A DNA stretch of 64,000 nucleotides from Sorghum bicolor (Eukaryota > Streptophyta > Magnoliopsida > Poales > Poaceae), in NCBI RefSeq assembly GCF_000003195.3, contig NC_012872.2, forward strand, positions 53,859,695 through 53,923,694, in the 5' to 3' direction. The notes under the pieces were generated by a model. The model worked only from the letters and a program-made list of their open reading frames with translations, searched no databases and had not been told where the DNA came from. The stretch's first letter is position 1; the number at the start of each line of letters is the position of its first letter. This document shows positions 45,085-57,160 of the stretch, one piece after another. A program made the translations under genes and the position numbers.

Positions 45085-47271
45085 CACGGAATAAAGCTTA
45101 CATTTTTGTTCTCAATATATAGAACTGGCACACTTCCTTTAGAACTCAATATATAGCATAATTTTTGTATAGCATCATATGCCTTTAAATTAACTCCATG
45201 GAAACCAAATGTTCCATTTCATTTTAAAGCCTTGTCTTAATAACGTGTTCCACTGTGAAAAGTGAAGACTCCTTCAAGAAACAGATAGTCAAACAAACTG
45301 AAACAATTGTGTTCCTATAGGCTTTAGACATTCATGATTATATCCTTCAAAGATTAATAAGAAAGTTACTCAATTAGCACATCAAAGAGATAAAATTGAA
45401 TAACAAAGCACAAATAATGAGGTGCTTGGTCTGAGGAATGGCGAATCATCACCTTCTCCCTCCTCACAGTTTTTGTTCAAGTTAGGGAATAAAATGATGG
45501 GTTGATCAATGACCATATCACTTCAGGCATCATATACATATGGTTGCCTATTATCTAAAAAAATATACATATGGTTACCATAAACATGTGGGACGGGACA
45601 CTCAACGAGAGAATTTATGGGATAAACTCATGATGGACCATCATTTAAGATGAGATGATTTATTTCATAAACCAAACATCTAAAGGACGAATAGCTAGGC
45701 TATTGATGTTTCACAAAGATCTCCAGGTCTCGGTTCGTACATACTCATTGCCAGTCACCTCACCATTGCTCGAGTACTCCTGCCCTAGCTGCCTATGCTG
45801 CCTCAAGGCCTCATAAGCTACAGTAGTGTCGTTGGTAGCGATAGTAGGAGTGTATGTAGGACTGGAGAAGGGCTCTCTCTTCAGTTGAATTAGACACATG
45901 TTGTGAGGCAAACTGGAAGGACCCCATCCAGTAATCACGCAATAATAATGCGGTAGCAAAATCAGCACTTGGAGCCTGGATGCATGTCATCAATACATAA
46001 AAAACATGAATACATAAATCCAAGTCGGACCAGCTATAGTGCAAACAAAATCTTACGATTTTGCGCAATGAATTACTGGTCAGAGCACTAGCATGCAACT
46101 TCTTACCGGAGGGCATATGATGCTCCTTATGAATGTCATCACTCTTGATGTCCTTCCAGAATACTACGTGCAAACAACAGTTTTCATAACATTTCCCACT
46201 AATAAACTGTAATATGTTTAATCAGCCAATCATCACATCCACTCAAAACCTATACTGGATCAGACGGGTTCCTAATAGAGCAAAAAAAAAGTTTGTTCAA
46301 GATAGACGTAGCAACTGTGAACACTGGTTAATAATCTAATAACCTGCAATTGATCAATAGCTGTACAGTGTACACAGATATTATATTAGTGGCAGTTAAT
46401 GAAAAAACAATAAGAAACTTCTTAAGCTGTGGTTGCAGTTTGTTCTGTTTTTTTTTCAAAAATAAGAAAATTCAGAAAACATCAACTAAAATGTTGAATG
46501 TATGCAAAATTGCATTTATCTTGGAAAAGGATATTTCTCTGGAGCATATTTAACTTTGCTTCTAGCCAAAATAACATTGTTTAGAAACTTCGAATCATGT
46601 TAGCCAGGCTAGATATGAGATGACATATTAAGGCAGTATGATGAAGATTTCCACCAGTGTTACACCTCTAGCTAGGGCTGTAAGGAGTAGCTAGGAACCA
46701 AAAAATATATAAACACACTGTTGATTCTGTATCAGTTCTCTATCAAATTCTATTATTTGATATCTGGGAAATAAGCATTTACTAATAACAAAGAAGAACT
46801 TGAGGAAATGTTGACAAAAGAAAAAACTTGTAAGTTTAACGTTAATTCATTATTGATCTAGATATTATATATATGTCTATTAGTTATTGTCACCTGCTGT
46901 GCAGATAAACCTAGCATAAGCCTAGCTAGTTTTTTTTGACGGCATGTTTAGGATCCATGTTAGTAAATATACTATGCAATTATAGTCACACAGAAGTGTT
47001 TAATGATAACTAAACATTTCATGTACTAGTACAATTTAATTGGTTAAGTGGTAGATTAGATGCACCTATGCTCCGCAAATGGATGGATCGGAGTAGCATA
47101 CTGCTCCGCTTCTGTGTTGACCTTATTACCTGATTTTAAGAGCACAATAATATCACGCTTCATTTCTTTTATTAAAAAAAACTCATTAGGTACACCTCTA
47201 ACATGTCATAACCTAAAACATAAATTAGAGTCGCTGAGCTTATGAGCCCAATCTACTAGCCATTTAACAGC
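45085..47271. other. Region without a supported gene
   Basis: Minus-strand frames at 45711-45968 and 45811-46173 overlap and have no motif I recognise. The rest is AT-rich. Confidence 0.45.
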
Positions 47272-47379
47272 GTTTTTCTCTTACAACAAATCAGCCGACA
47301 ATATTTTCTGTCATAGCTTATCAGGCAAACGAGAACAAGGCAAACAATAAATCTAACGCTAATAGACCTGACTTAGTTG

Positions 47380-47488
47380 GTTCGCTTGTCAGAAAAACCA
47401 TGGCCGAAAGTACTATTCGCTGATTTATTATAAAAGAAAAACACTCTTGACTGACAGAAAAAAAATATAGCTTATAATACAAGCGAAG
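47380..47488. mobile_element. Small MITE (GTTCGCTTGTC...AAGCGAA family)
   Basis: Ends GGTTCGCTTGTC and TTATAATACAAGCGAA form an inverted repeat. The core AGAAAAACACTCTTGACTGA matches the copy at 11904-11986. A partial reverse copy lies just upstream (47272-47336). Confidence 0.6.
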
Positions 47489-48076
47489 CTGGCACAGAGC
47501 TTCCGACAGAGGCTAGAGTTTAAGGCCCCCAATATAAAATGTAGAAGTTTAAGCTTTGCGTGCCGCCAACAAAACCTTGGTGATCACCCGGTGTTGCTGC
47601 AGACCTGACTGGCCTTGAGTCGCCATAACTTTATTTGATGGCTGCCTTTAACAATGACTTGGCCCCCCTTCCCTATCGCTTCATGCATACTTATCTTCAA
47701 ACCAGATCAAAATTTCAAGCATGCACAGGCATAACAAAATATCTGGCAAGGATGCCTGATCAGAGTATTTGTACTTTTCCATGTTACACCCAGCAAAATA
47801 GCAGAAATACCCAGTGTGCAGAACATTTCCCTTTGTGGTAGAATCTGTTTAATCCATCTAAAGTATAGTTGCTGGTGACAAAGGTTTATTTTCTGTCTTG
47901 CTCTTATTACAAATCTTTTTCAAGCTACCACAGTTCTAGGGAGAAGCAACAAACACTAAGAAACAAATACTAGAATAGATCCATGCATGCATATTGCATG
48001 CTAAAACTTCAGTGAATGGTACATTGCGCATATCACTTGCAATGCAAGGATCATGCATGAAATAGAGGTAGGGGCT

Positions 48077-50798
48077 TCAAATATACTCAAAAGGATCACT
48101 AAGTGACAGATCAGATGCTGTGCTGTACTCCCATTCCTTGTGATTACCGGTGATGATATCCAATGTACTTTCTTCACTAGCCCATTTAACCTCAGACATA
48201 GAGTTCATTAATCTAGCCTTCAACAAACTGGGCGGTTCCATAATACTTCCACTGATGGTAATACGCATATGCTCCAGCAAGGTACATGTCTGTGCAATGC
48301 TTTTAATGAACGAGAGCTCGCTGTTGTTGTCCATACCATGGAAGTGGTAAAATGAAAATTTCTTTATTTTTGAAATGCAGGTGATGAGACTGAAAATGTC
48401 ATTGTTCCAGAAATCGGGACCACGCTCATCATCTGCACGACGAAGTGGAGCCGGTGCAGACTGCAAAAATATATGCATATATATGCAACGGGTTATTCAC
48501 TAACGAATCAACCGCATAATAAATTGGCATGTATTTTGCACTGTAGGGTTAGTTACCTGGATGTGCAAGGTTCTAATATTAGGAAAAACTCTGAGGTAAG
48601 CTACGAGCGTCCTTTCGTCCTCCCGTACTCCAAACCGTATCTTTATTGCCAAGATCTCAACGCTAGGAAGCATAACGTCCGGTTTGGGCCTTGTCCCCAC
48701 CTGCAATATAATATATATACCAGGTGATTGAAAATACAAAAGATAGATGCAAGGAAATGTTGAACATGACATATCATGATGCATGTTAATTAGCGCCTAT
48801 GCGTGTGTTTGGGTTCACGCTGCACAGTAGATGAGCCAACCGGTATCGCTAGGGCTTCACCGGTCGGCTTCTGATTGTTTTAGAAGAGGGGAGAGAAAAT
48901 CTGCTTCATGAACGGTACGGTGTCCGCTACCATACATGAACAGTGAAATATCAGGTAGGAAGCTGAAGCTGCAAAGAGCTATGACAAAGAGAGCACATGC
49001 ATGGAAACAAAATCTAATAGATAGATAGATAACTAAAAAGCAGCTGCTTCATCATACATATATACCAGGTGACTGAAAATGCATGTAAAGCCTATAGATA
49101 TATGCAATGGAAAGGAAGGAGGGTTCGGATGGAGCTTCATAGCGCGTCTAACTAAAAATTTATCTCCTTTTCTCGGGCTAAAACTTTACTAAGATTGCTG
49201 ATCAATAGCAATTATCCAATAGAGAAAACAAAATGTCCAAGAAATAGAAATTACATGCTTTAAGCATGTACACAGGCTACCCAAATCGACTAGAGAACCT
49301 AATCATCTGGATGCTTGTGCTTCCGTTTGAACATATTGAAACTAGCTAGCTAGCTAGAGATGGGGCTCTGGATGACATGGCTATTGCGAGACACTACGCG
49401 CGGCGCACACGAGAGAGCAACGAGACTGGGAACACTGAGGCAAACAAGCAATTATTCATCAAGCTTCTAATAAGCAAACATCAAGACAACTACTCAACTA
49501 GCAATTACACCACCAAGCACCATGCAGTCTAGCTAGAAAATAACTATATACGCATATGCAGCCATACATGTGCAGTGTAGTACGATATGCATGTTGTGAT
49601 ATGTATCCTTTGAAAGTTCATTCATCGACGGCAAGGGGGGGCCGGAGGCCGGAGCCCACTATATATGGCCCCAACATGGCTCTGATCCGCCGGTGTGGGC
49701 ACATATATCATGATAGATAGAATTGAAGGTTAACTAATAAAGACATGGAAACACAGCATCATATCATAGATAGAGGACAAGCAACTGCTTGCTTCATTCA
49801 CGATCGATATATGCCGGCCGTACCTTGATGACCGTGTCCCCGCTCTCGAGGATATGGAGTCTGGGATCCAGGTAGCCAAGAATCCGAAGGTTGGGGGCTC
49901 CTCTTACTATTATCCTCGTCCGTGGAGGGACGAAGAACTGGTTGGTTCGCCACAGAATGACACGCTCAATGCGCGGCGCGTCCACGGTGAGCTTCAGCGG
50001 CTTGAACTGCCAGAGCAGCAAGCACTCGAGCCTGGGGCATAGGACGTCGAGGTACGGCGGCACCCCGCTGCCTTCGATGAAAGCCAGCATCTTGAGCACC
50101 GGGCAGCCGGCGAGGAAGTCACGGATGTCAGTTTCTGGCACGAACGCGTGGCACAGGACGAGCTGCTCCAGGTTGGGAAAATGAACAGCGCGCCGGTGCC
50201 CCGGCCTGCCGGGCACCGGTAGGTGCGGCATCTGGGAGAGCGCCAGGTGCAGGCGCTTTAGGGATTGGCACCGGAGGAGCTCGACGGAGAGGACCATCAT
50301 GGCTGTCGGCCACTCACAGTTGAGGACGACCAGCTCCTCCACGCCCTTGGCGGCCATGATCCGGAGCCACGCCCTGAGTGAGCTCGCCGGGGACGAGGTG
50401 AGGCGGACCAACCGGAAGGGGCCCGGGTGGCTCCGAAGGATTGCCGTGACCTTGTCCCAGACCACGTCCCTTGATATGTCCTCGATAAGTTCCGTGTCCT
50501 CGTCGTCGTCCACGAGCTCGTCCACTCCGGCGGGCCGGAGCTGGACATCGTCGAGGACGAGCGGGATCGAGGACCAGATCGAGCGCCAGCTAGAGGAAAG
50601 CACGACGGTGGCGCCTCCGTCTTTGACGGGTAGCTTGGAGACGATTGTCCGCTGGATATCCTCAGGGAGCTGGCTAATGCGGTCCTCCTCACTGGATCCG
50701 GCGAGCGGGACGACGACTGCGGCGGCGTCGGGCTGGGCAGCGTTGGTAGTAGGTGGCGGCGGAGGGAGGAATCGGAGGCAAGTCCGTGCTGGAACCAT
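48077..50798 (-). CDS. F-box protein with RNI/FBD-like C-terminal region (copy 3)
   Basis: Minus-strand exons 49824-50798, 48557-48700 and 48077-48460 have GT-AG introns and phase-0 junctions, giving 500 residues. The F-box is at about residues 39-78 (DRISQLPEDIQRTIVSKLPV, then SSSWRSIWSS). Leucine-rich-like segments follow (LERL-type repeats such as RLECLLLWQF), and the protein ends SLSDPFEYI. The 144-nt exon 2 aligns with exon 2 of the gene at 17931 and of the pseudogene at 30471. Intron 1 is 1.1 kb. No break is visible, so it is probably functional as an SCF substrate adaptor; the substrate is unknown. The start is the ATG at 50798, about 40 residues before the F-box. Confidence 0.85.
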
Positions 50799-51439
50799 GG
50801 TGGACTGGCGGCTGGCGGCTGGCGGCGTCGGGGTGACGAAGGTAGGAAATGGGGACGACTGACTGACTGAGCGCTCTGACTCACTCTGACTGCCCTAGCC
50901 CCTGCCTACCTAGGGTTTGGTGCTGGGCTAGTGTCGGAAAAAAAAACATGTGGGCCAACCGGACCGGGCCTACTACAAGAGTGTCCTTTTCTTTTTCCTT
51001 TTTTATAAAAAGTTTCCTGGCCTTTTTCCGCGTAGAGATAGGAAATAACAAGCCTAACAGTGGTTACGGTACAGATATGGGTGTGGATACCTCGCTTTTC
51101 ATTCGTTGATGGTAAAAATATACTCGCAGTACTATACTGACTCCTATCACAAAAGAATATAACTATAAGATCCGTGATCATCAAACTTGTTTAAATTTAT
51201 AGAAGTTTTATATAAGGTCCGATTTGACAAAGCTTAGCTTTATCATTAAAGCTTTTTTTTTGTGCAAAACAACTTCATATGAGCAGTTTTTTTGTTGAAG
51301 CTGAGTTGTTTCAGAAAAATTATTTGGCAAAACAACTTCACAACATGGACCAAATGAATAAAATGACTATAATACCTCTTGTTTATTATTGTTCTTCTAT
51401 TTTTTCTCATGAGATTTTTTCTTCGCACATCTTCTTCCA

Positions 51440-51530
51440 CCACCATTCTCCTCCCCTTCCTCGGCGGCGGCTTCTTCCCCCACCATTCTCCTCCCCTTCC
51501 TCGGCAGATCCGCCGCCACCCCGTGCCCCT
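51440..51530 (+). repeat. Short tandem repeat before F-box/LRR fragment
   Basis: CACCATTCTCCTCCCCTTCC followed by TCGGC occurs twice in succession (about 51450 and 51481). Confidence 0.75.
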
Positions 51531-51532
51531 CC

Positions 51533-51812
51533 ATGTGCCACTACAAGCCCCCGCCCCTGCCTTCGTCCCCCATGCTCTCCATGTCGCCGCAGGTCCTATG
51601 CTCCATCGCCGAGGCTGATGTCCCCAAGGCCTTCTCGGCCTCGTCTTCGGTCTCCTCAGCTTTGGCGACCGAGCGCTGCTCCCTCGTGTGCTGCCACTGG
51701 CTAGCTGTAGATGCCGCCACCCGCCTGCGCCTCGCGCTCGACGCCAGGTCACTGCTGCTCGCCAACTTTGCCCTTTCCCACCTTGTCGCGCGCTTTCGTG
51801 TCGTCTATCATA
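51533..51812 (+). pseudogene. F-box/LRR-like gene fragment, split by a solo LTR
   Basis: The frame reads ATERCSLVCCHWLAVDAATR, then LRLALDARSLLLANFALSHL and VARF, the start of a plant F-box/leucine-rich protein just after the F-box core. The F-box core itself is read in another frame (GLVFGLLSFGD), so a frame change precedes it. The sequence stops at 51817, where a 1.9-kb LTR begins. GC-rich sequence resumes at 53719-53880, without a clear match to the same family. No intact gene is possible here. Confidence 0.55.
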
Positions 51813-51817
51813 GCAGC

Positions 51818-53718
51818 TAAAAGCCCTAGTTTGGTTTTAGATAATTGATGAAACCCAAAGTACTAACTTCTATGCTAAGTGTCTGTAGATTAGATAAGGT
51901 TAGTGCATACGAAGTAATGGAGCAAGAGATGATCATGGTGATAATGGTGATGACCACAAGGTGATCAAGTGCTCAACTTGGAAAATAAAAGAAAGAGAAA
52001 ACAAAATCCTATGAAGATCAAGGCAAAGGTATTGCTTAGGGTTTTGGTTTTGGTGATCAAGACACCATAGAGGGTGTGATCACCTTTAGGATAGATAGTC
52101 GTACTATTAAGAGGAGAATTCTTTGGCTAAGCGGTTATCGAGTGCCACTAGGTGACATTGTTCCTGTGCATGCATGTAGAACCTAGTGTGCTAACTTAAT
52201 TCTTGAAAATGTTTATGAAAATATGCTAACACACGTGCACAAGGTGATACACTTGGCGGTTAGCATATTTGAGCAAGGGTTGAAGAGGTGGAGAGGGGTT
52301 TGGGTATCTTGCTTTTGAGAAAATAAAATACATATTTTCTATTGCGCTGGAGGCCGACTTGAAGAGGAGGCCAAGTCATGGGAGTGTTTCTCGGGCGTCA
52401 GACGCTAGCCCAGCGTCCAGTGCGTTGTGGCCGAGTGACGTGCTTCTAGATAGTGCGTCGGAGCGTCCCACGAGTAGCGTCAAATGCAGCTAGGGTTTGT
52501 GAGTTGTGCGCGTCAGACACTGGCAGCGTCTGGTGCCCAACCGTTGAACGCGTCCGATGACCCTACGTGTTTGCAGACCTCTCGGAGTAGCGTTCGATGC
52601 CTAGGTGTCGCGTCCAGTGCATAGCACCTGACGCGTCCGACGCGTGTTACCTGCAAACTTCGACGTTTAAGTGACCGTTGGAGATCAATATGTCATGTTT
52701 GACTGAGGACACGTCGCAGCGATCCAGCGGTGCTGTCAGGGGACCGTCGGATGCTAGAGCTACGGCGGACACCCCGGATAGAGGGTGTTTTCAGAGCCTA
52801 ACGGCTCTATTCTTTGGGGACGCTTATAAATAGTGTTTGGCCAGCTTGGGGCTTACTCTCTTGGCATTCTAACACTCTTGACACCTTTGTGAGCCTAACC
52901 AAACACATCCTACTCATCTCCATCATTAATTCATCATCACACTAAGATTGGGAGTGATTCCAAGTACATTTGCTTAAGTGATTGCATCTAGTGGCACTTG
53001 AAGATCGTTTGAGCTATGATTTTCTTGTTACTCTTGGTAGTTGCCGCCACCTAGACGGCTTGGAGCAATGGAGTAGGATTGGGATTGGTACAAGTTGGTG
53101 ATTGTTCGTGGCCATCTCACGGTGATTGTGAGGGATCTTGTACCTTCCCCGGCGGAGAGCCGAAATGTAACTCTCGTAAATTACTTGTGTCATTGAGTTA
53201 CCTCACTTGTGGGTATGTTCTTGCGGTGTCCTAGTGAGGACGAGGTTCGTGCAACACCTCTTAGCCACCAAACCACCAAGTGTTGGTCGACACAACGGGG
53301 ACTAGTGTGCCAGCAAACACGTGAACCTCAAGAGAAAATCTTTGTGTCCATCTCTTGTGATTGATTGGATTTCTCCTGGTGATTGGTCTTCATCATATTG
53401 ATTGGTTCACTTTCCTCTACGTGTTGGTATAAAATTCATTCTTACTCCTTTACATTCCCGCAAACTAGAGTAGCTTAATTTTTTTTATAGAAACTTAAGG
53501 TAGCTCTCTAGTACAAATAGTGACCTAGTCATTGATTGAATTTAGAGATTATAGCAACTAGAATTGTTGGATAGATGGCTTGCAAACCCTCAATTAGAGT
53601 TAGAGCAAAATGCTTTGCTTTGTTATTTACTAACCTCTTGCTCTAGTGAGTCTGTAGATTTTTTAAATAGGCTAGTCATCCACCCTCCCCCTCTAGCCAT
53701 GCATATTAGGACCTCTCA
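51818..53718 (+). mobile_element. Solo LTR (1901 bp), diverged member of the 35415 family
   Basis: Starts TAAAAGCCC (a decayed TGAAAG) and ends AGGACCTCTCA, flanked on both sides by GCAGC (51813-51817 and 53719-53723). It shares ordered blocks with the LTR at 35415-37859, for example AGGATAGAT-GTCGTACTAT and ATGCTAACACA-GTGCACAAGG. The CCGGACG cluster of that LTR is represented here by CGTCAGACGC, CGTCCAGTGC and similar altered forms. Confidence 0.8.
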
Positions 53719-53723
53719 GCAGC

Positions 53724-54846
53724 CTCCCTTGGCGACCTCTAGCGGTTGCGCTTGCGCTCCCTATAGCAGGCTTTGCCCCCATGACTGTGTCCTTAGCAAG
53801 ATGTGCCTCCACCCACGCCTCCGATGCACTCCTCCCAAAGAGAGAGGGCACTTGCAGTCTTTTAGGTTCACTAGAGCCCACTTATATATGTGATGATAGT
53901 ACTTGCAGATTGGTCATTTTGATAAGTCTATTAGCCACAAATATCAAAATACGGTATTTGAGTTGCATTGAAAGATAAAAATTTTAGACAATGGCATATA
54001 GAATTCCCCTAAATGATAAAAGACAAGGCAACAATTTCTCTAGAAAGAAACATAAACAACAAAAAATACAATAACTAGGAGGATTCTCCGCGCGTTATCG
54101 TGGATATGAAGAAGGAATATAAATAGGCTAGAATGTGTATTGCCTAGTTGGACAACTTGCATGTTTAGAGAAATATGTGACTTGATGACGTGAACATTAG
54201 AATTGCATGAGTTAGTGGATTTTAATTGTGTGTGATAGTGTATTGCCTAGTTAGATAGCTTGCATGTTGCGAGAAAATAAGTAGTAGGGTTTTGCTTTAT
54301 AAGAGTATAAGATGAAGACATAATGGCATGTGTTAGTTCGATGTGTTAGTGGATGTTCATGTGGACACTTTGCATGGTGAGATAGTTGAATGTGTTATGT
54401 GCTAGTGGAATGCTGTAGTGGATTGCTCGCAAAAAAAAGAATGTTGTACTGGATGCTGATGTGGATATTTTGCATGACAAGAGAAATAGCTAGTGGAGTT
54501 TATCTTTATAAGAGATAGAGATAAGAATTCCATGTGAATATGAAAATAAACAGAAAAAACACAATATACAACCGACATATGTATAATAGAAAAAACATCA
54601 CAGCTCATAGCTTAAACTTTCACTTCACATTTTCACCTAGAAATTCAATGAAATGATACAAATAAATACACAATTTATTTAAAAGATCTGAGATTTTTTA
54701 TTAAATTTTAAAAAACGAGAATGCTTGAAAATCATCCATATTCTGCAACTTCAGCTTAAAGAACAGCAGCAGTTAGAGGAAGCAACATATCAGCATTCCG
54801 TCATCAGAAGAAAACTCCAAACATGAACTAAACAAGGAAAACTCTA
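53724..54846. other. Flank of the solo LTR, no supported gene
   Basis: About 150 bases of GC-rich sequence (continuation of the F-box/LRR-like fragment or other captured exon) and then AT-rich sequence with repeated TGTGTTAGTGGA phrases. Confidence 0.5.
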
Positions 54847-55491
54847 GGTAACCCCCTCAATTATATATGGTGGACTACTTCATCCCTGAGCTATAGTTCT
54901 ACCTCTGAACTTTCCAAATAAATAGGTTGAATAACCCCCTCAAGTATTTTTGGATGGCAGTTTTGCTACAGCGTGGTTTTGTCATTTTATTTATTTATTT
55001 ATTTCCATTGAATCTTTGAAAAATCATAGTAAATCATAGAAAAATCATAAAAATGCTAAATCTAATTTTCTTAGACTCCACATGAGTAGATCTACACAAT
55101 GAACATATAATATAGCATGCTTTAGTATAAAGTTTTTGCTGTAGCTTTAGATTTTTAATTAATTAGAATAATTCATAGATCTAAAGCTACAACAAAAAAA
55201 TTATACTAAAGCATATCATATTACATATTCACCATATAGATCTACTCATGTGGAGCCCATATTAGATTTTTTATTTTATGATTTTTCTGCGATTTATCAT
55301 GATTTTTCAAAGATTCAGCAGAAATAAATAAAAAAGAAAAACACAAAACACCATCACCGTAGCAAAACCACCGTCCAAAATCACTGAAGGAGTTATTCGA
55401 CTGGTTTAGAAAGTTTAAGGGGTAGAAAAAACTAGTTTATAGTTTGGGGAAGAAAGTAGTCCACCTTGTATATAGTTGAGGGGTTATGTAG
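54847..55491. mobile_element. Foldback element, 645 bp near-complete palindrome
   Basis: The left half (from GTAACCCCCTCAATTATAT) pairs with the right half (ending TATAGTTGAGGGGTTAT) along almost its whole length. Inner pairs include GTGGACTACTT, TTTGAAAAATCAT, CACATGAGTAGATCTA and GCTTTAGTATAA. The turn is near 55155-55175. No ORF. A possible short target duplication (TAGG) flanks it. Confidence 0.85.
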
Positions 55492-57050
55492 GCTTTTTCC
55501 AACTAAAAAATAGCAACACATATGTTAAAATTTAAAATGAATGACTATTGTCCACTTGGGAAATGTTTCAATTCAGTTTCCAGTCAAAAGCAACATGATT
55601 GTAATAAAGCAGTATAATTTACATGACTAGATCCATCACACGAAAAGAAGTAACATCTAGGCGTCCAACACAAACAAGGCTGATAACAAGGCTACAAAAT
55701 TGGGTGCAACTGGTAGACAAGATTATCATAAGCACATCAATCCACACCCCATAAACATCAGATCAAATGGTGGGATATATAACAACCACCATGCAGTGCA
55801 AAGAAATAGAAATTCATTCTACAGCTGTGACAATAGAACTTTGGTTCTACATAAAGGATCTGCAAAAGAAATAACAATTAATACAACACAAGTAAGATGT
55901 ACATATATAGATTAGTAGAGGATACAGCCTAGAATATGCACAAAAAGGGTCTTGCTTCTACATCATCCATTTCTTCTCTTATTCCTTCCTTCCTTCCTCC
56001 TCCTTCTTCCTTCCACAAAAATGGAGGGGGCTCAAGGGGGCCGGGCTCCATTGTGCGGGAAGCGAGGAGGGAGAAGCTTGAGCCCCATCATCGCTGTGGA
56101 CCTGCACCACCTGAGACAAACTTCTCTGAGAGCTGGAAAACACTATGTTTTTTAGAAAGTTATTAGGTACTAGGAGGTGCTCTAAAAAAATAATTTATTC
56201 ATTTATAACTAGAAATTTGTCGCGCGTCAAATAATTAGATATTCAGAGAACAACATCATACAAGATATCGTGACAAACTTCATAAATAAGACTAGATTAT
56301 TGGCCGTTTGGCCTTTGAAGTTTGGATCACCCATTTTAACGTAGAGGCACTTATATATTGCTAGTAAACGGAAGGAGAGAGAGATTTACACGACTCATGA
56401 CGACGTAGACTTGTTCCAAAAAAAAGAACGACGTAGACATGTGATGGTGGTGCGCACGTCGGTTGGGAACGCCAGGCACGGACCCATGCAGTTGGGTTCT
56501 GCGTTAGATCCTGAAACTTGAATTAAATTCTACATCAATCCACTTCAATACATGTAGATTGAGTTGAATACAACAACATCCAAATAAAGCCTTAAATTTT
56601 GATTGAGTTGAATACAACAACATCCAAATAAGGTCTTAAATTTTTGGCACGACACGCACGGCGGGCCAGGGTGCCCTCGTTGTCCGCCGGTTACATGGCG
56701 CAGAGGCGCCGCCGCATTTTGCACATTTTTTTGAGCTGGTATCGATATCATACTCGTTTTGGGACACGGCGGATAGCGATAATGACATGAGCACGCGGCT
56801 CACATGTGTGTGCCAAACTATTATTATTTGCCGCTCCGCCGGGTGCTCACGTCGTTTCACTCCGCCGTGATACGACTCGATCGGCTGCGCGTCACCACAT
56901 GGATCTGTGCGAGCAATCAGGCTGAGTCCGTTCAGTTATAGCGACCACCTTTCCAATCAGAGTCCCAGGTGTCCGACCAACGTTAGAAAGGCGTTGGAAG
57001 CTTCGTTTCAGTCATCACTCGCTAAACAGGCAGCAGCACGACTGAGGACT
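55492..57050. other. Non-coding stretch upstream of the transporter gene
   Basis: Pyrimidine-rich near 55970-56010. A direct repeat is found at about 56567-56642 (TTGATTGAGTTGAATACAAC and following bases, twice). No gene supported. Confidence 0.55.
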
Positions 57051-57054
57051 GAGC

Positions 57055-57066
57055 TATATATATATA
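57055..57066 (+). promoter_or_regulatory. TATA box of the transporter gene
   Basis: TATATATATATA lies about 95-105 bases before the ATG at 57161, a normal plant spacing for a TATA box with a short 5' UTR. Confidence 0.65.
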
Positions 57067-57160
57067 GCAGACCCTCTGGGTGTTTGTTCCATCAAATTCA
57101 AGACTCCCAAGATCCATCCATCCAACAATCATCTCAAGCCACACAATCTCTCGATCAGAA

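Noticed and set aside
45711..46173. A minus-strand host gene
   Set aside because: Two overlapping frames without a shared domain or convincing splice signals; not enough to call.
53724..53978. Small plus-strand gene after the solo LTR
   Set aside because: It begins at the LTR junction and lacks a recognisable product; more likely a continuation of the split fragment.
55936..56166. Short ORFs at the pyrimidine-rich stretch
   Set aside because: Low-complexity sequence with two overlapping frames and no family resemblance.
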